From: Planctomycetales bacterium
GTDB taxonomy: Bacteria > Planctomycetota > SZUA-567
Assembly: GCA_025997475.1 (NCBI GenBank)
Contig: BNUQ01000025.1
Coordinates: 1-27,424 of the forward strand
DNA: 27,424 nt
Reading direction: 5' to 3'
Shown here: in pieces, positions 1 through 6,183 of the stretch
Numbering within the stretch: position 1 is the first letter of the stretch
Layout of the letters: every line of letters starts with the position of its first letter
Notes under the pieces: generated by a model
Database searches by the model: none
What the model was told of the DNA's origin: nothing
What the model saw: only the letters and a program-made list of their open reading frames with translations
Translations under genes and position numbers: made by a program

Positions 1-144
1 CGAAAATTCAACGGCATCCCGCGAAAAGCGTTTCCTTTATTTTTGAAAGAATGCGAGTTCAGATTCAATTACGGTAACGCCAAAGAGCAGTTGAAAACAC
101 TCAAAAAATGGCTCAAAATTTATAACCAAAACAGGCAAAAATAA
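1..144 (+). CDS. IS1595-family transposase, C-terminal fragment (cut by window edge)
   Basis: The first 47 codons form an open frame without a start and end at TAA 142-144. The peptide includes FNGIPRKAFPLFLKECEFRF followed by a basic tail. This looks like the end of an ISXO2-like DDE transposase of the IS1595 family, where an N-G-[IV]-x6-F-x3-L-K-E-x-E-[FW]-R-[FY]-N pattern is typical of the C-terminus. The 5' part lies outside the window, so it cannot be told whether the copy is intact. An inverted-repeat-like end follows at 149-166. The A+T-rich codon use differs from the GC-rich genes beside it, which fits a mobile element. The family call rests on recall of the motif, not on an alignment. 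Confidence 0.65.
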   Translation, partial: RKFNGIPRKAFPLFLKECEFRFNYGNAKEQLKTLKKWLKIYNQNRQK

Positions 145-148
145 CCAC

Positions 149-166
149 GTTATCTATGCCAGCCCC
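149..166. mobile_element. Probable right terminal inverted repeat of the IS1595-like element
   Basis: Read from outside inward on the minus strand, the sequence is GGGGCTGGCATAGATAAC. This resembles IS1595-family ends, which typically begin with several G and include an AGATAA block. It lies 5 bp after the transposase stop, the expected place for the element's end. The partner end and any 8-bp target duplication are outside the window. The next gene's stop codon is 11 bp further on, so the insertion sits right at the 3' end of that gene. Confidence 0.5.
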
Positions 167-176
167 TATCTTTTTT

Positions 177-2672
177 CTAATTCCTCCCGCCGCGGTCGCG
201 CTTGAAATTTTCCGCGCGCTTATTTGAGCGGTCTTGCGCCGCCGCCTCGTCTTCCACATTTTCCGCGCGACTCCGCGCCGCTTTCGGTTGCCGTTCCGGC
301 GCCGCCGGTTCCGCCTGACGGGTTGCCGGAGGCGCTTGCCGTTTCACCGGAGAGGTTATCGGCGCCGCCGGTTCTGCCCGACGGGTTGCCGGAGGCGCTT
401 GCCGTTTCACCGACTGGGTTATCGGCGCCGCCGGTTCCGCCTGACGGGTTGCCGGAGGCGCTTGGCGTTTCACCGACTGGGTTATCGGCGCCGCCGGTTC
501 CGCCTGACGGGTTGCCGGAGGCGCTTGCCGTTTCACCGGAGAGGTTATCGGCGTCGCCGGTTCCGCCTGACGGGTTGCCGGAGGCACTTGCCGTTTCACC
601 GGAGAGGTTATCGGTGCCGCCGGTTGCCGCGCCGGCGGCGCTTGACGGGTATCACGGCTCACTGCCGACTGCCCGCTGTTTTTCGCCGGCGGCGCTTGAC
701 GGGTATCGCGGCTCACCGCCGACTGCCCGCTGTTTTTCGCCGGCGGCGCTTGACGAGTAGTCGTTGGCGTCGTCGAGCGTGATTGCGGGGCGCGGTTCAC
801 CCAACCATTGTTTTGCCGTTGTTGCCATTGGTTGTTTTCGTCGCGCCGATACACGTTGCCGTTACGGTCGGTCATAATGCTCTCGCGGGCGTTATCGCGC
901 GTTGCGGGGGCGGCGCGCTCGTTATGCCGCGCGACGACCGGCGCGGGGCGCGGGCGCAACACCGGACGCGGGGCGGGGCGGTCGCGCCGCGCGCGCGCGT
1001 CGTCATACACGTTGCGTCTGGCGTCGGCGAAAAAATTGAGGTTTCTATCGCGGTAACGTTGCGGTCCCCACCAGTTGCCGGCGTAGGCGTCGCGGCGGAA
1101 ATTCACCGCGAAAAAGCCGCTCGAACTCCGCCAGCCAATCGCGAAAAACCAGTCCGCCGAAGAACTGTGATAGGCGGCGCGAAAACCGAAAGTGTAAGGG
1201 CGCGGAAAATAGCGGTGCCGATACCACGGACGATAGTAATAACCGGTGCCATAGACGATGACGCCGCGATAGTAAAAACTGCCGGTGTAACCCGGCGTGT
1301 AGCCGACGATGACGTATTCCGGCGACCGCTCATAGACATACACGTAGCGCGTGTAGTAATACGGATGGCTCGGCGGCAATTGATACAGCGCGCCCGGCAC
1401 GACCGTGCAAACCGTCCACAAATGCGGCGTCGCGCCGCTATACCACGCGCCGTTCACGCAAGCGTAATAGCGATTTTGATAATAAAAAACCGGTTGCGAC
1501 GCATTGACGACATAACGCACGGCGGAATTATCGACGGTCGCAAACTGCGGCTCGCCGTCGTATTCGACGGTTACGGCGGGCGCGTCTTTCAGCAAAATTT
1601 TTGTGGTGTGCGGAATCTGCGCGTCCATCGCCGCCTCGACCGCTTCGTCCGTTCCCGCCACCGCCGCGCGCGCGGCAAAATTTTCGTCGCTCGCCGGAAT
1701 GTTGCGGAAGTCCGCCGGTAGCGCGTCGGCTTCGACATAGGTCCAGTTTTTCTCGCTCAATTCTTTATTCGCGAACCACCGCCCCGACAACAGCACAAAA
1801 TACTTGCCGCCGCCGGCGTCGTAATACACCGTGTTTTCACTGTTGGTTACTTTCATTAAATTGCCGTTTAGCGGCGACATTCGCGTCGCGCCGTCGATTT
1901 CGATTAACTCCGCCGGTTCGGTGCTGACGATAATTTCCGGCGCGGACGCGATGTTTTCTTCCGGCATCACGACGTTGTCCGCCGCCGCCGCGACAATCGC
2001 GGCGGGAACTTTTTCGGCGGCGAGCGCGCTCCATTTGCCGGTGAGCGCCGCCGCGACGAACCACGAAGTCCCGCCGGCGAGGTAGTATTTTTTATCGAGC
2101 AAAAAAATGCCGAACGGCGAATTGACGAGTTGCAACACGGCGGAATTTTCCACCGGCGAATACTGCGGGTCGCCGTCCACGACGACGAGCATCGCCGGCG
2201 CGCGGCGGACAAAAATTTTCGGCGGGTCGTGGCGGATATTTTCGTCGTCCGCCGCCGCTCGCAACGCGGCGGTCAAATCTTCAAGCGAAATTTTGAACGC
2301 CGACGGCGCGACGCGCGCGTTGAAAGCGTTTTTAATCGCGTCGGCGTCGAGCGCGGTCGCGTCGGCGAATTTCAGATTGGTCATCGTGATTTTTCGCACG
2401 GTCGCCAAACGCTCGTCGCGGTCGCTGTCGAGTTCGGCGGCAAACCACGCCGCGCCGAATTCTTTGGCGGTTGCGCCGGACGGCGTGAACGCGACGGCGG
2501 CGCGGGATTTCAGCGTCGTCCCGCTTAACTCTTCGGGTTGCGGGCGATAAATCGACAACTCGCCGGCGGGCAGAGACAGTTGTTTCGGATAGTCGTCGTC
2601 CGCCGCCTTTGCCATAGTTGTCAGCAGGGGGGCGGTGAGCGCGAACCACAGCGCGAGGAGGATTCTTTTCAT
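177..2672 (-). CDS. Large secreted protein with three repeated modules and a Pro/Gln/Ala tandem-repeat tail
   Basis: 831 aa. A signal peptide covers about residues 1-23 with an AKA-A cleavage site, so the protein should be exported. Three related modules follow at about 157-226, 250-322 and 360-435. Each has a hydrophobic strand, a DG-x-P/R-x-x-[SA] turn, an NSAV or NGNL segment, then a YY...W pattern. After them comes a Tyr/Arg-rich stretch (about 436-550) with VYVYERSPEYVIVGYTPGYT. The last ~200 residues are low-complexity: two 18-aa and five 21-aa repeats built on RQAPPA, then a charged end. Similar Tyr-rich proteins are often annotated only as hypothetical or carbohydrate-binding-like; I cannot assign a function. 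The start ATG has AAGGA about 8 bp upstream. The gene is monocistronic in this view. Confidence 0.85.
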   Translation of the reverse strand: MKRILLALWFALTAPLLTTMAKAADDDYPKQLSLPAGELSIYRPQPEELSGTTLKSRAAVAFTPSGATAKEFGAAWFAAELDSDRDERLATVRKITMTNLKFADATALDADAIKNAFNARVAPSAFKISLEDLTAALRAAADDENIRHDPPKIFVRRAPAMLVVVDGDPQYSPVENSAVLQLVNSPFGIFLLDKKYYLAGGTSWFVAAALTGKWSALAAEKVPAAIVAAAADNVVMPEENIASAPEIIVSTEPAELIEIDGATRMSPLNGNLMKVTNSENTVYYDAGGGKYFVLLSGRWFANKELSEKNWTYVEADALPADFRNIPASDENFAARAAVAGTDEAVEAAMDAQIPHTTKILLKDAPAVTVEYDGEPQFATVDNSAVRYVVNASQPVFYYQNRYYACVNGAWYSGATPHLWTVCTVVPGALYQLPPSHPYYYTRYVYVYERSPEYVIVGYTPGYTGSFYYRGVIVYGTGYYYRPWYRHRYFPRPYTFGFRAAYHSSSADWFFAIGWRSSSGFFAVNFRRDAYAGNWWGPQRYRDRNLNFFADARRNVYDDARARRDRPAPRPVLRPRPAPVVARHNERAAPATRDNARESIMTDRNGNVYRRDENNQWQQRQNNGWVNRAPQSRSTTPTTTRQAPPAKNSGQSAVSRDTRQAPPAKNSGQSAVSRDTRQAPPARQPAAPITSPVKRQVPPATRQAEPATPITSPVKRQAPPATRQAEPAAPITQSVKRQAPPATRQAEPAAPITQSVKRQAPPATRRAEPAAPITSPVKRQAPPATRQAEPAAPERQPKAARSRAENVEDEAAAQDRSNKRAENFKRDRGGRN
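301..627. repeat. 63-bp in-frame tandem repeat, about five copies
   Basis: Units recur every 63 bp (for example at 301 and 364) and encode a 21-aa Pro/Gln/Arg/Ala unit of the type KRQAPPATRQAEPAAPIT plus SPV or QSV. Differences between copies are few (Q/V, A/T, QS/SP), pointing to recent slippage or unequal exchange. The length is a multiple of three, so copy number can vary without breaking the frame. Confidence 0.9.
630..757. repeat. 54-bp in-frame tandem repeat, about 2.4 copies
   Basis: Units begin near 630, 684 and 738 and encode RQAPPAKNSGQSAVSRDT. The unit shares the RQAPPA core with the adjacent 63-bp repeat, so both probably grew from one ancestral motif. Confidence 0.85.
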
Positions 2673-2824
2673 CGTGGCGTCCTTGTCAGAGAGGCGGGCG
2701 AAAAATTTGCTTACAACTTATAGTCGCCAAACGGACGCCAGTGTAACCGATTTTTTTTGCGTTAATTTGCCGGGGGTAATCGCCGCCGCTTCGCTGGGCG
2801 CGCGTTCAGCGCTAAACGCTATAC

Positions 2825-2987
2825 TAGACCTGTTCGACAACCAATTCGCGGCATCTTTTCGGCCAATTTTCCGTTCCGCCGCGTCAAAATTCCTTGCAAT
2901 ACGCTCGGTATTGCTTCGTCATTTCTCCTTGCGGAACGAAAAATTATGCCCGAAAATCTGCTCGCTCTCGGTTATCGAACAGGTCTA
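2825..2987 (+). mobile_element. MITE-like palindromic element, copy 1
   Basis: The 163-bp element begins TAGACCTGTTCGA and ends TCGAACAGGTCTA, giving near-perfect terminal inverted repeats flanked by TA on both sides. Copy 2 at 18956-19119 is the same sequence in inverted orientation. The interior contains further nested inverted repeats and a central CAATAC...GTATTG hairpin, so one strand could fold into one long hairpin. There is no transposase. TA flanks are typical of Tc1/mariner or IS630-type transposition, which is my inference for its origin. It occupies most of the 375-bp gap between the secreted protein and the SpoIIM-like gene; nothing else is recognisable there apart from the short heptad run at its right end. 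Confidence 0.75.
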
Positions 2988-3022
2988 CTTGACGACGCGG
3001 GGCGCGGCGATACTGCCTAACC

Positions 3023-3043
3023 CTAAACTCTTAACTTTTCAAT
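3023..3043. repeat. Solo run of 7-bp words (one arm only)
   Basis: CTAAACT-CTTAACT-TTTCAAT continues the 7-bp word pattern seen in the arms of the large intergenic element family, but no partner arm is present. It ends 4 bp before the ATG of the SpoIIM-like gene, where a ribosome binding site would be expected, and no Shine-Dalgarno is visible there. Confidence 0.5.
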
Positions 3044-3047
3044 CGCT

Positions 3048-4025
3048 ATGACCAATCACCCGCACCGCCGACAGGACTGGGCTGAACTCGCGACGTTGAC
3101 GGCGCGCGCGCGCGCGTGGCGCGGTTTGTCCGCCGCCGAATTATGGCGGTTTGATTATCTTTATCGCCGCGCCGTCGCCGATTTGGCGCAAATCGAAGCC
3201 CGCACGACCGACGCCGCGCTCCAACAATATCTCAATCAACTCGTCGCGGCGGCGCACAGCGTCATTTACACGCCGCCCGCCCGTTCGTGGCGGCGCGCCG
3301 GTAATTTTTTCGGCGCGACCCTGCCGCGAGTTCTCGCGGCGCATTGGCGCGCGCATTTGCTCGCGTTGTTGATTATGCTCGGCGGCATCGGCGCGAGTTA
3401 CGCGCTGATTGAGCGCGACCCGCTCGTCGCCTACACGTTTCTGACCGGCGACGCTTACGGCATCGAAGACCCGCGCGCGCCCGGCGCGGAACGCGAAACG
3501 TTGGAAGCGGTCTTGCGCGCCGGTCGCGACGACGGCAATCAAGAAAAGGCGTTTTTCTCGGCGTTGCTGTTCACCAACAATTTGCGGGTGGCGCTACTGA
3601 CGTTGGTGTCGGGGTTGTTGGTCGGCGTGCCGACGGTGTTGTTGATTTTTTACAACGGGATGCTTATCGGCGCGTTTTTGCACCTGTATCACAGTCACGG
3701 CATTTACGCCGAAACGTGGGCGTGGTTTCTGCCGCACGCCGTTCCCGAACTCGGCGCGGTGGTGTTGTGCGGCGGTTTCGGGTTGGCGCTGGCGCGGGCG
3801 ATTATCGCGCCCGGTTATCGCTCGCGCTTGGCGAGTTTGCGGGCGTGCGGACGCGAAGTGTTGAGCGGCGCGTTGGGTGTGGCGATTTTGGTTTTGCTCG
3901 CGGCGCTCATCGAAAGTTTTTTGCGCCAGAGCGAACTCTCAACCGGCGGTCGCTTGACGTTTACGGGCGGCGTGTTTTTGTTGCTGGCGGGCTATATGGC
4001 GTATGGCGTCCGCAAGAACAATTAA
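3048..4025 (+). CDS. Stage II sporulation protein M (SpoIIM)-like membrane protein
   Basis: 325 aa. A soluble basic N-terminus (1-100) is followed by membrane segments near 102-121, 180-202, 235-255, 270-290 and 300-320. The segments TNNLRVALL, FYNGMLIGAFLHLYHSHGIY and PHAVPELGAVVLCGGFGLALA match the SpoIIM/DUF95 pattern (an N-N-x-R-V segment, then H-x-x-P-E-L before a glycine-rich helix). In Bacillus SpoIIM belongs to the septal DMP peptidoglycan-degradation machinery. Homologues are common in non-sporulating Gram-negatives, usually beside MoxR-ATPase, DUF58 and RDD genes, none of which is here. ATG 3048 has no clear Shine-Dalgarno. The final codons AAC-AAT-TAA lie inside the 7-bp repeat arm at 4017, so the stop belongs to the repeat. 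Confidence 0.85.
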   Translation: MTNHPHRRQDWAELATLTARARAWRGLSAAELWRFDYLYRRAVADLAQIEARTTDAALQQYLNQLVAAAHSVIYTPPARSWRRAGNFFGATLPRVLAAHWRAHLLALLIMLGGIGASYALIERDPLVAYTFLTGDAYGIEDPRAPGAERETLEAVLRAGRDDGNQEKAFFSALLFTNNLRVALLTLVSGLLVGVPTVLLIFYNGMLIGAFLHLYHSHGIYAETWAWFLPHAVPELGAVVLCGGFGLALARAIIAPGYRSRLASLRACGREVLSGALGVAILVLLAALIESFLRQSELSTGGRLTFTGGVFLLLAGYMAYGVRKNN

Positions 4026-4140
4026 CAATTAACAATTCACAATTAACAGTTAACAATTGTGGAATTTTATGGTCAAAGATTCGCTTCGCGCGCACTTACG
4101 GCGTTGCCAATCAAACTCCGCAATTGTTAATTTTTAACTC
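4017..4140. repeat. Heptad-armed palindromic element A (long core)
   Basis: The left arm is five AACAATT-type words (4017-4051) and the right arm, CAATTGTTAATTTTTAACTC, is its complement (4121-4140). The core contains GTGGAATTTTATGGTCAAAG, then TTCGCTTCGCGCGC and CTTACGG, and ends AAACTCCGC. The same long core occurs at 15152-15272 and in the array at 26984-27424. The element supplies the stop codon of the SpoIIM-like gene. Its right arm also serves as the left arm of the larger palindrome at 4121-4547. Confidence 0.85.
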
Positions 4141-4547
4141 ATGTTACGCGGTTAGCATCGATTGCTCTTACAACGAAGGAATTAAAAAAAACTCCGCTAA
4201 TCGCGCTGAAAGGGACGCAGTCCCGTAGCGCGAAATATATCAGCCCAGGGTAAGGCGCACGTTCTTCGCGCCGCCACCCTGGGTCGCGGTTGATTGATAA
4301 AACCATCCGACAGTTCCGCCGTTAGGCGGCAAACGCCGCTTCCAGCGGCGAGAGCGGTTCGCCAAAACGCGGCGAACCGTCCAATTGCGGTTGGCGCTTC
4401 GCGCCGTCTTTACCTATGGTGGCGCGGCTGATAGAGCGTCGCCGCTTACCATAGGCTGATATATTTCGCGCTTTCAGCGCGACTGTCGGAATAAATTATC
4501 AAAACAATCAATCGCGTAACCTGAGTTTTTAATTGTGAATTGTTAAT
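4121..4547. repeat. Large multi-hairpin palindromic element framed by 7-bp repeats
   Basis: The outer arms are CAATTGTTAATTTTTAACTC at 4121 and its counterpart at 4520-4547, each followed inward by a GTTACGC block. A perfect 18-bp inner inverted repeat, GCGCGAAATATATCAGCC (4228-4245) and its complement (4454-4471), encloses several separate hairpins: CCCAGGGT/ACCCTGGG, GGTTCGCC/GGCGAACC, CCTATGGT/ACCATAGG and GCCGC..GCGGC types. The fold would be a branched, cloverleaf-like structure. It contains no credible gene. Together with element A it fills the 517-bp gap, and it supplies the stop codon of the gene ending at 4543. Confidence 0.75.
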
Positions 4548-5148
4548 TGCTCTTGAAGCCGACGATGGAGCAATCGGCGGATTGCGCCCGCACAAAATCG
4601 CGGTCGCGGCGTTCCATTACCGCCTGCGCGAAACGCCGGTAATCGGCGGCGGCGGCGCTTAAAAAAATCAGCGTGCCGTCGTTGAACACGAGGTGTCCGC
4701 CGCGCGCGTAATTCCCCGGACGGTCTAACAAAATAATCGCGTTGGCGGGGAGCGAAGAATCGTAATACGGCACAAGCCAGAAATCGGACTCGTCTTCGGC
4801 GTGGGCGGCGCGCGGCAGGCGCAAGGCGGCGGCGTCCGCGAGAAGCGGGACGACCGCGCGCGAGGCGCGTGGCGGCAAATCCAACAATTCGGTTAAATTT
4901 TTCGGCGGACGCGCGAAATATTCTTCGGACTGAAATTTTTTCACCGCCGCGTAAAGGGTTTGCAAGCGTTCTTTGCCGAGCGCCGTCGCGTCTTCATCCT
5001 CCCACTCCGCAATCAGCACCACCGCCATCGTGGTGAGAACCGCCGCAATCGCGATGCCGAAGATTAAGAAAATCAGCCGCCGCACCTGCGGCAAAGAGAT
5101 GCCCGCGAGCACCGTCAGCAGGATTTTTTTGATGTCGAATTTTTGCAT
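4543..5148 (-). CDS. Hypothetical single-TM protein with pilin-like C-terminal signature
   Basis: 201 aa. A basic N-terminus (about 1-24) precedes one strong membrane segment near 25-47; the rest, probably extracytoplasmic, is mixed alpha/beta. The segment GGHLVFNDGTLIFLSAAAADYRRF resembles the H-x-V-x-F-x-DG motif found near the end of planctomycete/Verrucomicrobia pseudopilins (DUF1559 or H-X9-DG type). The N-terminal prepilin site expected of such proteins is not evident, so the resemblance is only partial and I do not assign a function. No Shine-Dalgarno is seen before ATG. The TAA stop lies inside a 7-bp repeat arm, so the native C-terminus may have been changed by the repeat. Confidence 0.75.
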   Translation of the reverse strand: MQKFDIKKILLTVLAGISLPQVRRLIFLIFGIAIAAVLTTMAVVLIAEWEDEDATALGKERLQTLYAAVKKFQSEEYFARPPKNLTELLDLPPRASRAVVPLLADAAALRLPRAAHAEDESDFWLVPYYDSSLPANAIILLDRPGNYARGGHLVFNDGTLIFLSAAAADYRRFAQAVMERRDRDFVRAQSADCSIVGFKSN

Positions 5149-5171
5149 GGTGAACCGAATAGTGGATGCTC

Positions 5172-5345
5172 TTATTCCCCTATATGGAGGGGGGGCAGTC
5201 CGGCGCGGTTTGCCGGACTGACGGGGTGGTCGCTTGCGCTACCCCAGATTTCACAGCGCGATTCTGGGGTATAACGACCATCACCCCGTCATCGCGACGA
5301 TACCGCGCTGTCGCGATGCCACCCCTCCATAGAGGGGAATTAAGC
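5172..5345. repeat. Palindromic intergenic element with CCCCTNTATGGAGGGG-type ends
   Basis: The ends are TTATTCCCCTATATGGAGGG (from 5172) and its near complement CCCCTCCATAGAGGGGAATT. Inside lie more stem-loops: CAGTCCGGC/GCCGGACTG, ACGGGGTGGTCG/CGACCATCACCCCGT and TACCCCAGATT/ATTCTGGGGTA. Almost the whole sequence pairs with itself and no gene is present. It lies between two minus-strand genes. A solo copy of the terminal hairpin sits at 5876-5902 on the other side of the lipoprotein gene. Confidence 0.75.
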
Positions 5346-5353
5346 GGTAACGT

Positions 5354-5839
5354 TTATTTTACCGCGCTAAATCCGTCGCGGTCGAGTTCGCGATATTTGC
5401 TGTTTTTCGTCTTTTCGTTGACGCCCCACATTATTTTTTCCTGCTGGGCGAGTTCTTCTTCTTTGGTCTTTTGGTTTTCTTTTTTGTCGCTCTCAAAGCC
5501 GAGTTCAAACCCCTTTTTGTTGGCTTTCGCCAATTTCGTCATCGTCTCGGCGTCGCGCGTCTCGGCGAAGACCTGCTTCACTTCCCCGCGATAAACCAAC
5601 AAACTGCCGGTCGGATAAATCCATTCCTGCCAACCGGCATAGACGTTTTCGCCGGCTTCGATTTTTTCCGGTTTGCCGATTTTCGGCAAAATATCGGTCG
5701 TGCGCATTCCGGCGCGAACGGCGGTAACGTCGTTGCGGTCGTCCGAAAATTGCCCCCACTCGCCGGCGAATTGGCTCATAATCGCCCCGCCGCAACCGGA
5801 CAACACCGCGACCAACGCCAGTAAAAACCAAGTTTTCAT
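5354..5839 (-). CDS. Small lipoprotein, BamE/SmpA-like fold suspected
   Basis: 161 aa. The N-terminus MKTWFLLALVAVLSGC is a lipoprotein signal with the lipobox ending at Cys16, so the mature protein should be lipid-anchored. Residues about 40-90 (VRAGMRTTDILPKIGKPEKI...WIYPTGSLLVYRGEV) follow the pattern 'v..GMt..dv...lGkP...' then a W-x-Y strand and a final strand, as in SmpA/OmlA/BamE-type domains. That resemblance is short and family membership is an inference. The C-terminal 60 residues are Lys/Glu-rich and probably helical. AAGGA lies 8 bp before ATG. The gene is bracketed by two related palindromes (5172-5345 and 5876-5902), so the unit might have moved or been insulated together. Confidence 0.75.
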   Translation of the reverse strand: MKTWFLLALVAVLSGCGGAIMSQFAGEWGQFSDDRNDVTAVRAGMRTTDILPKIGKPEKIEAGENVYAGWQEWIYPTGSLLVYRGEVKQVFAETRDAETMTKLAKANKKGFELGFESDKKENQKTKEEELAQQEKIMWGVNEKTKNSKYRELDRDGFSAVK

Positions 5840-5875
5840 CGGGACGTTCCTTATTTGAGTTGAATAACCGCCGCT

Positions 5876-5902
5876 TAATTCCCCTCCATAGAGGGGAATA
5901 AG
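5876..5902. repeat. Solo terminal hairpin related to the element at 5172-5345
   Basis: ATTCCCCTCCATAGAGGGGAAT is a perfect stem-loop identical in its core to the right end of the 5172-5345 element. It lies about 40 bp upstream of the lipoprotein start on the minus strand. In the 344-bp gap 5840-6183 this hairpin, a possible gene remnant (5914-6060) and the htpG leader are all that I can see. Confidence 0.7.
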
Positions 5903-5913
5903 AGCGTTTCTGT

Positions 5914-6060
5914 TTATCGTTCGCCGGCGAGCGAAAAGTTGATTAAATAATGCGCCGGCGCGCCGTTCGGAAAAATATCGAGGCGGCTCACCGTGAAACT
6001 TGAGTTCGTAACTTTCAACTTTTGCTCCTCAATATGGACGCTCTCGCCGTTCGCGCCGGT
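5914..6060 (-). pseudogene. Possible small gene or remnant of unknown function
   Basis: A minus-strand frame from ATG 6060 encodes 49 residues ending in PNGAPAHYLINFSLAGER. The alternation of polar and hydrophobic residues looks like the end of a beta-rich domain rather than random sequence. The open frame continues upstream to a TTG at 6153 but would then overlap the leader of the divergent htpG gene. No Shine-Dalgarno is evident before ATG. It may be a decayed 3' end of a larger gene or a chance frame. Confidence 0.3.
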
Positions 6061-6183
6061 CATTTTGACCGCCTCGCGTTTCACCTGCCTTCGCGATTTC
6101 CCGCGAAAAAACGCCCGCTCGCTTTTGGCACAAAGATTGTTTATGCGCGGCAATCGTCGTCTTATTCACAGGAGGGAAAAATT

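Noticed and set aside
224..782. Two repeat-rich plus-strand frames over the tandem repeats
   Set aside because: The repeat period is a multiple of three, so all frames stay open; they are artefacts of the repeats coding on the minus strand.
783..1721. Plus-strand 312-codon open frame opposite the secreted protein
   Set aside because: It is antisense to a well-formed gene with signal peptide and Shine-Dalgarno, is Arg/Val/Ala-rich without motifs, and is an expected shadow of GC-rich codon use.
2635..3051. Plus-strand frame of 138 codons across the MITE-like element
   Set aside because: Most of it is the palindromic element. A similar translation (LLRHFSLR.EKL...KICSL) arises from copy 2 only because the DNA is repeated.
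3716..4228. Plus-strand 170-codon frame
   Set aside because: It overlaps the SpoIIM-like gene out of frame and then runs through heptad repeats and the large palindrome.
4121..4547. Possible tRNA cluster or known riboswitch in the branched palindrome
   Set aside because: Several stems are present, but no tRNA signature loops or recognised riboswitch consensus could be found, and outer arms are repeat-derived.
6022..6183. Upstream extension of htpG
   Set aside because: The extra 54 residues are absent from HtpG proteins and the ATG at 6184 has a strong Shine-Dalgarno.
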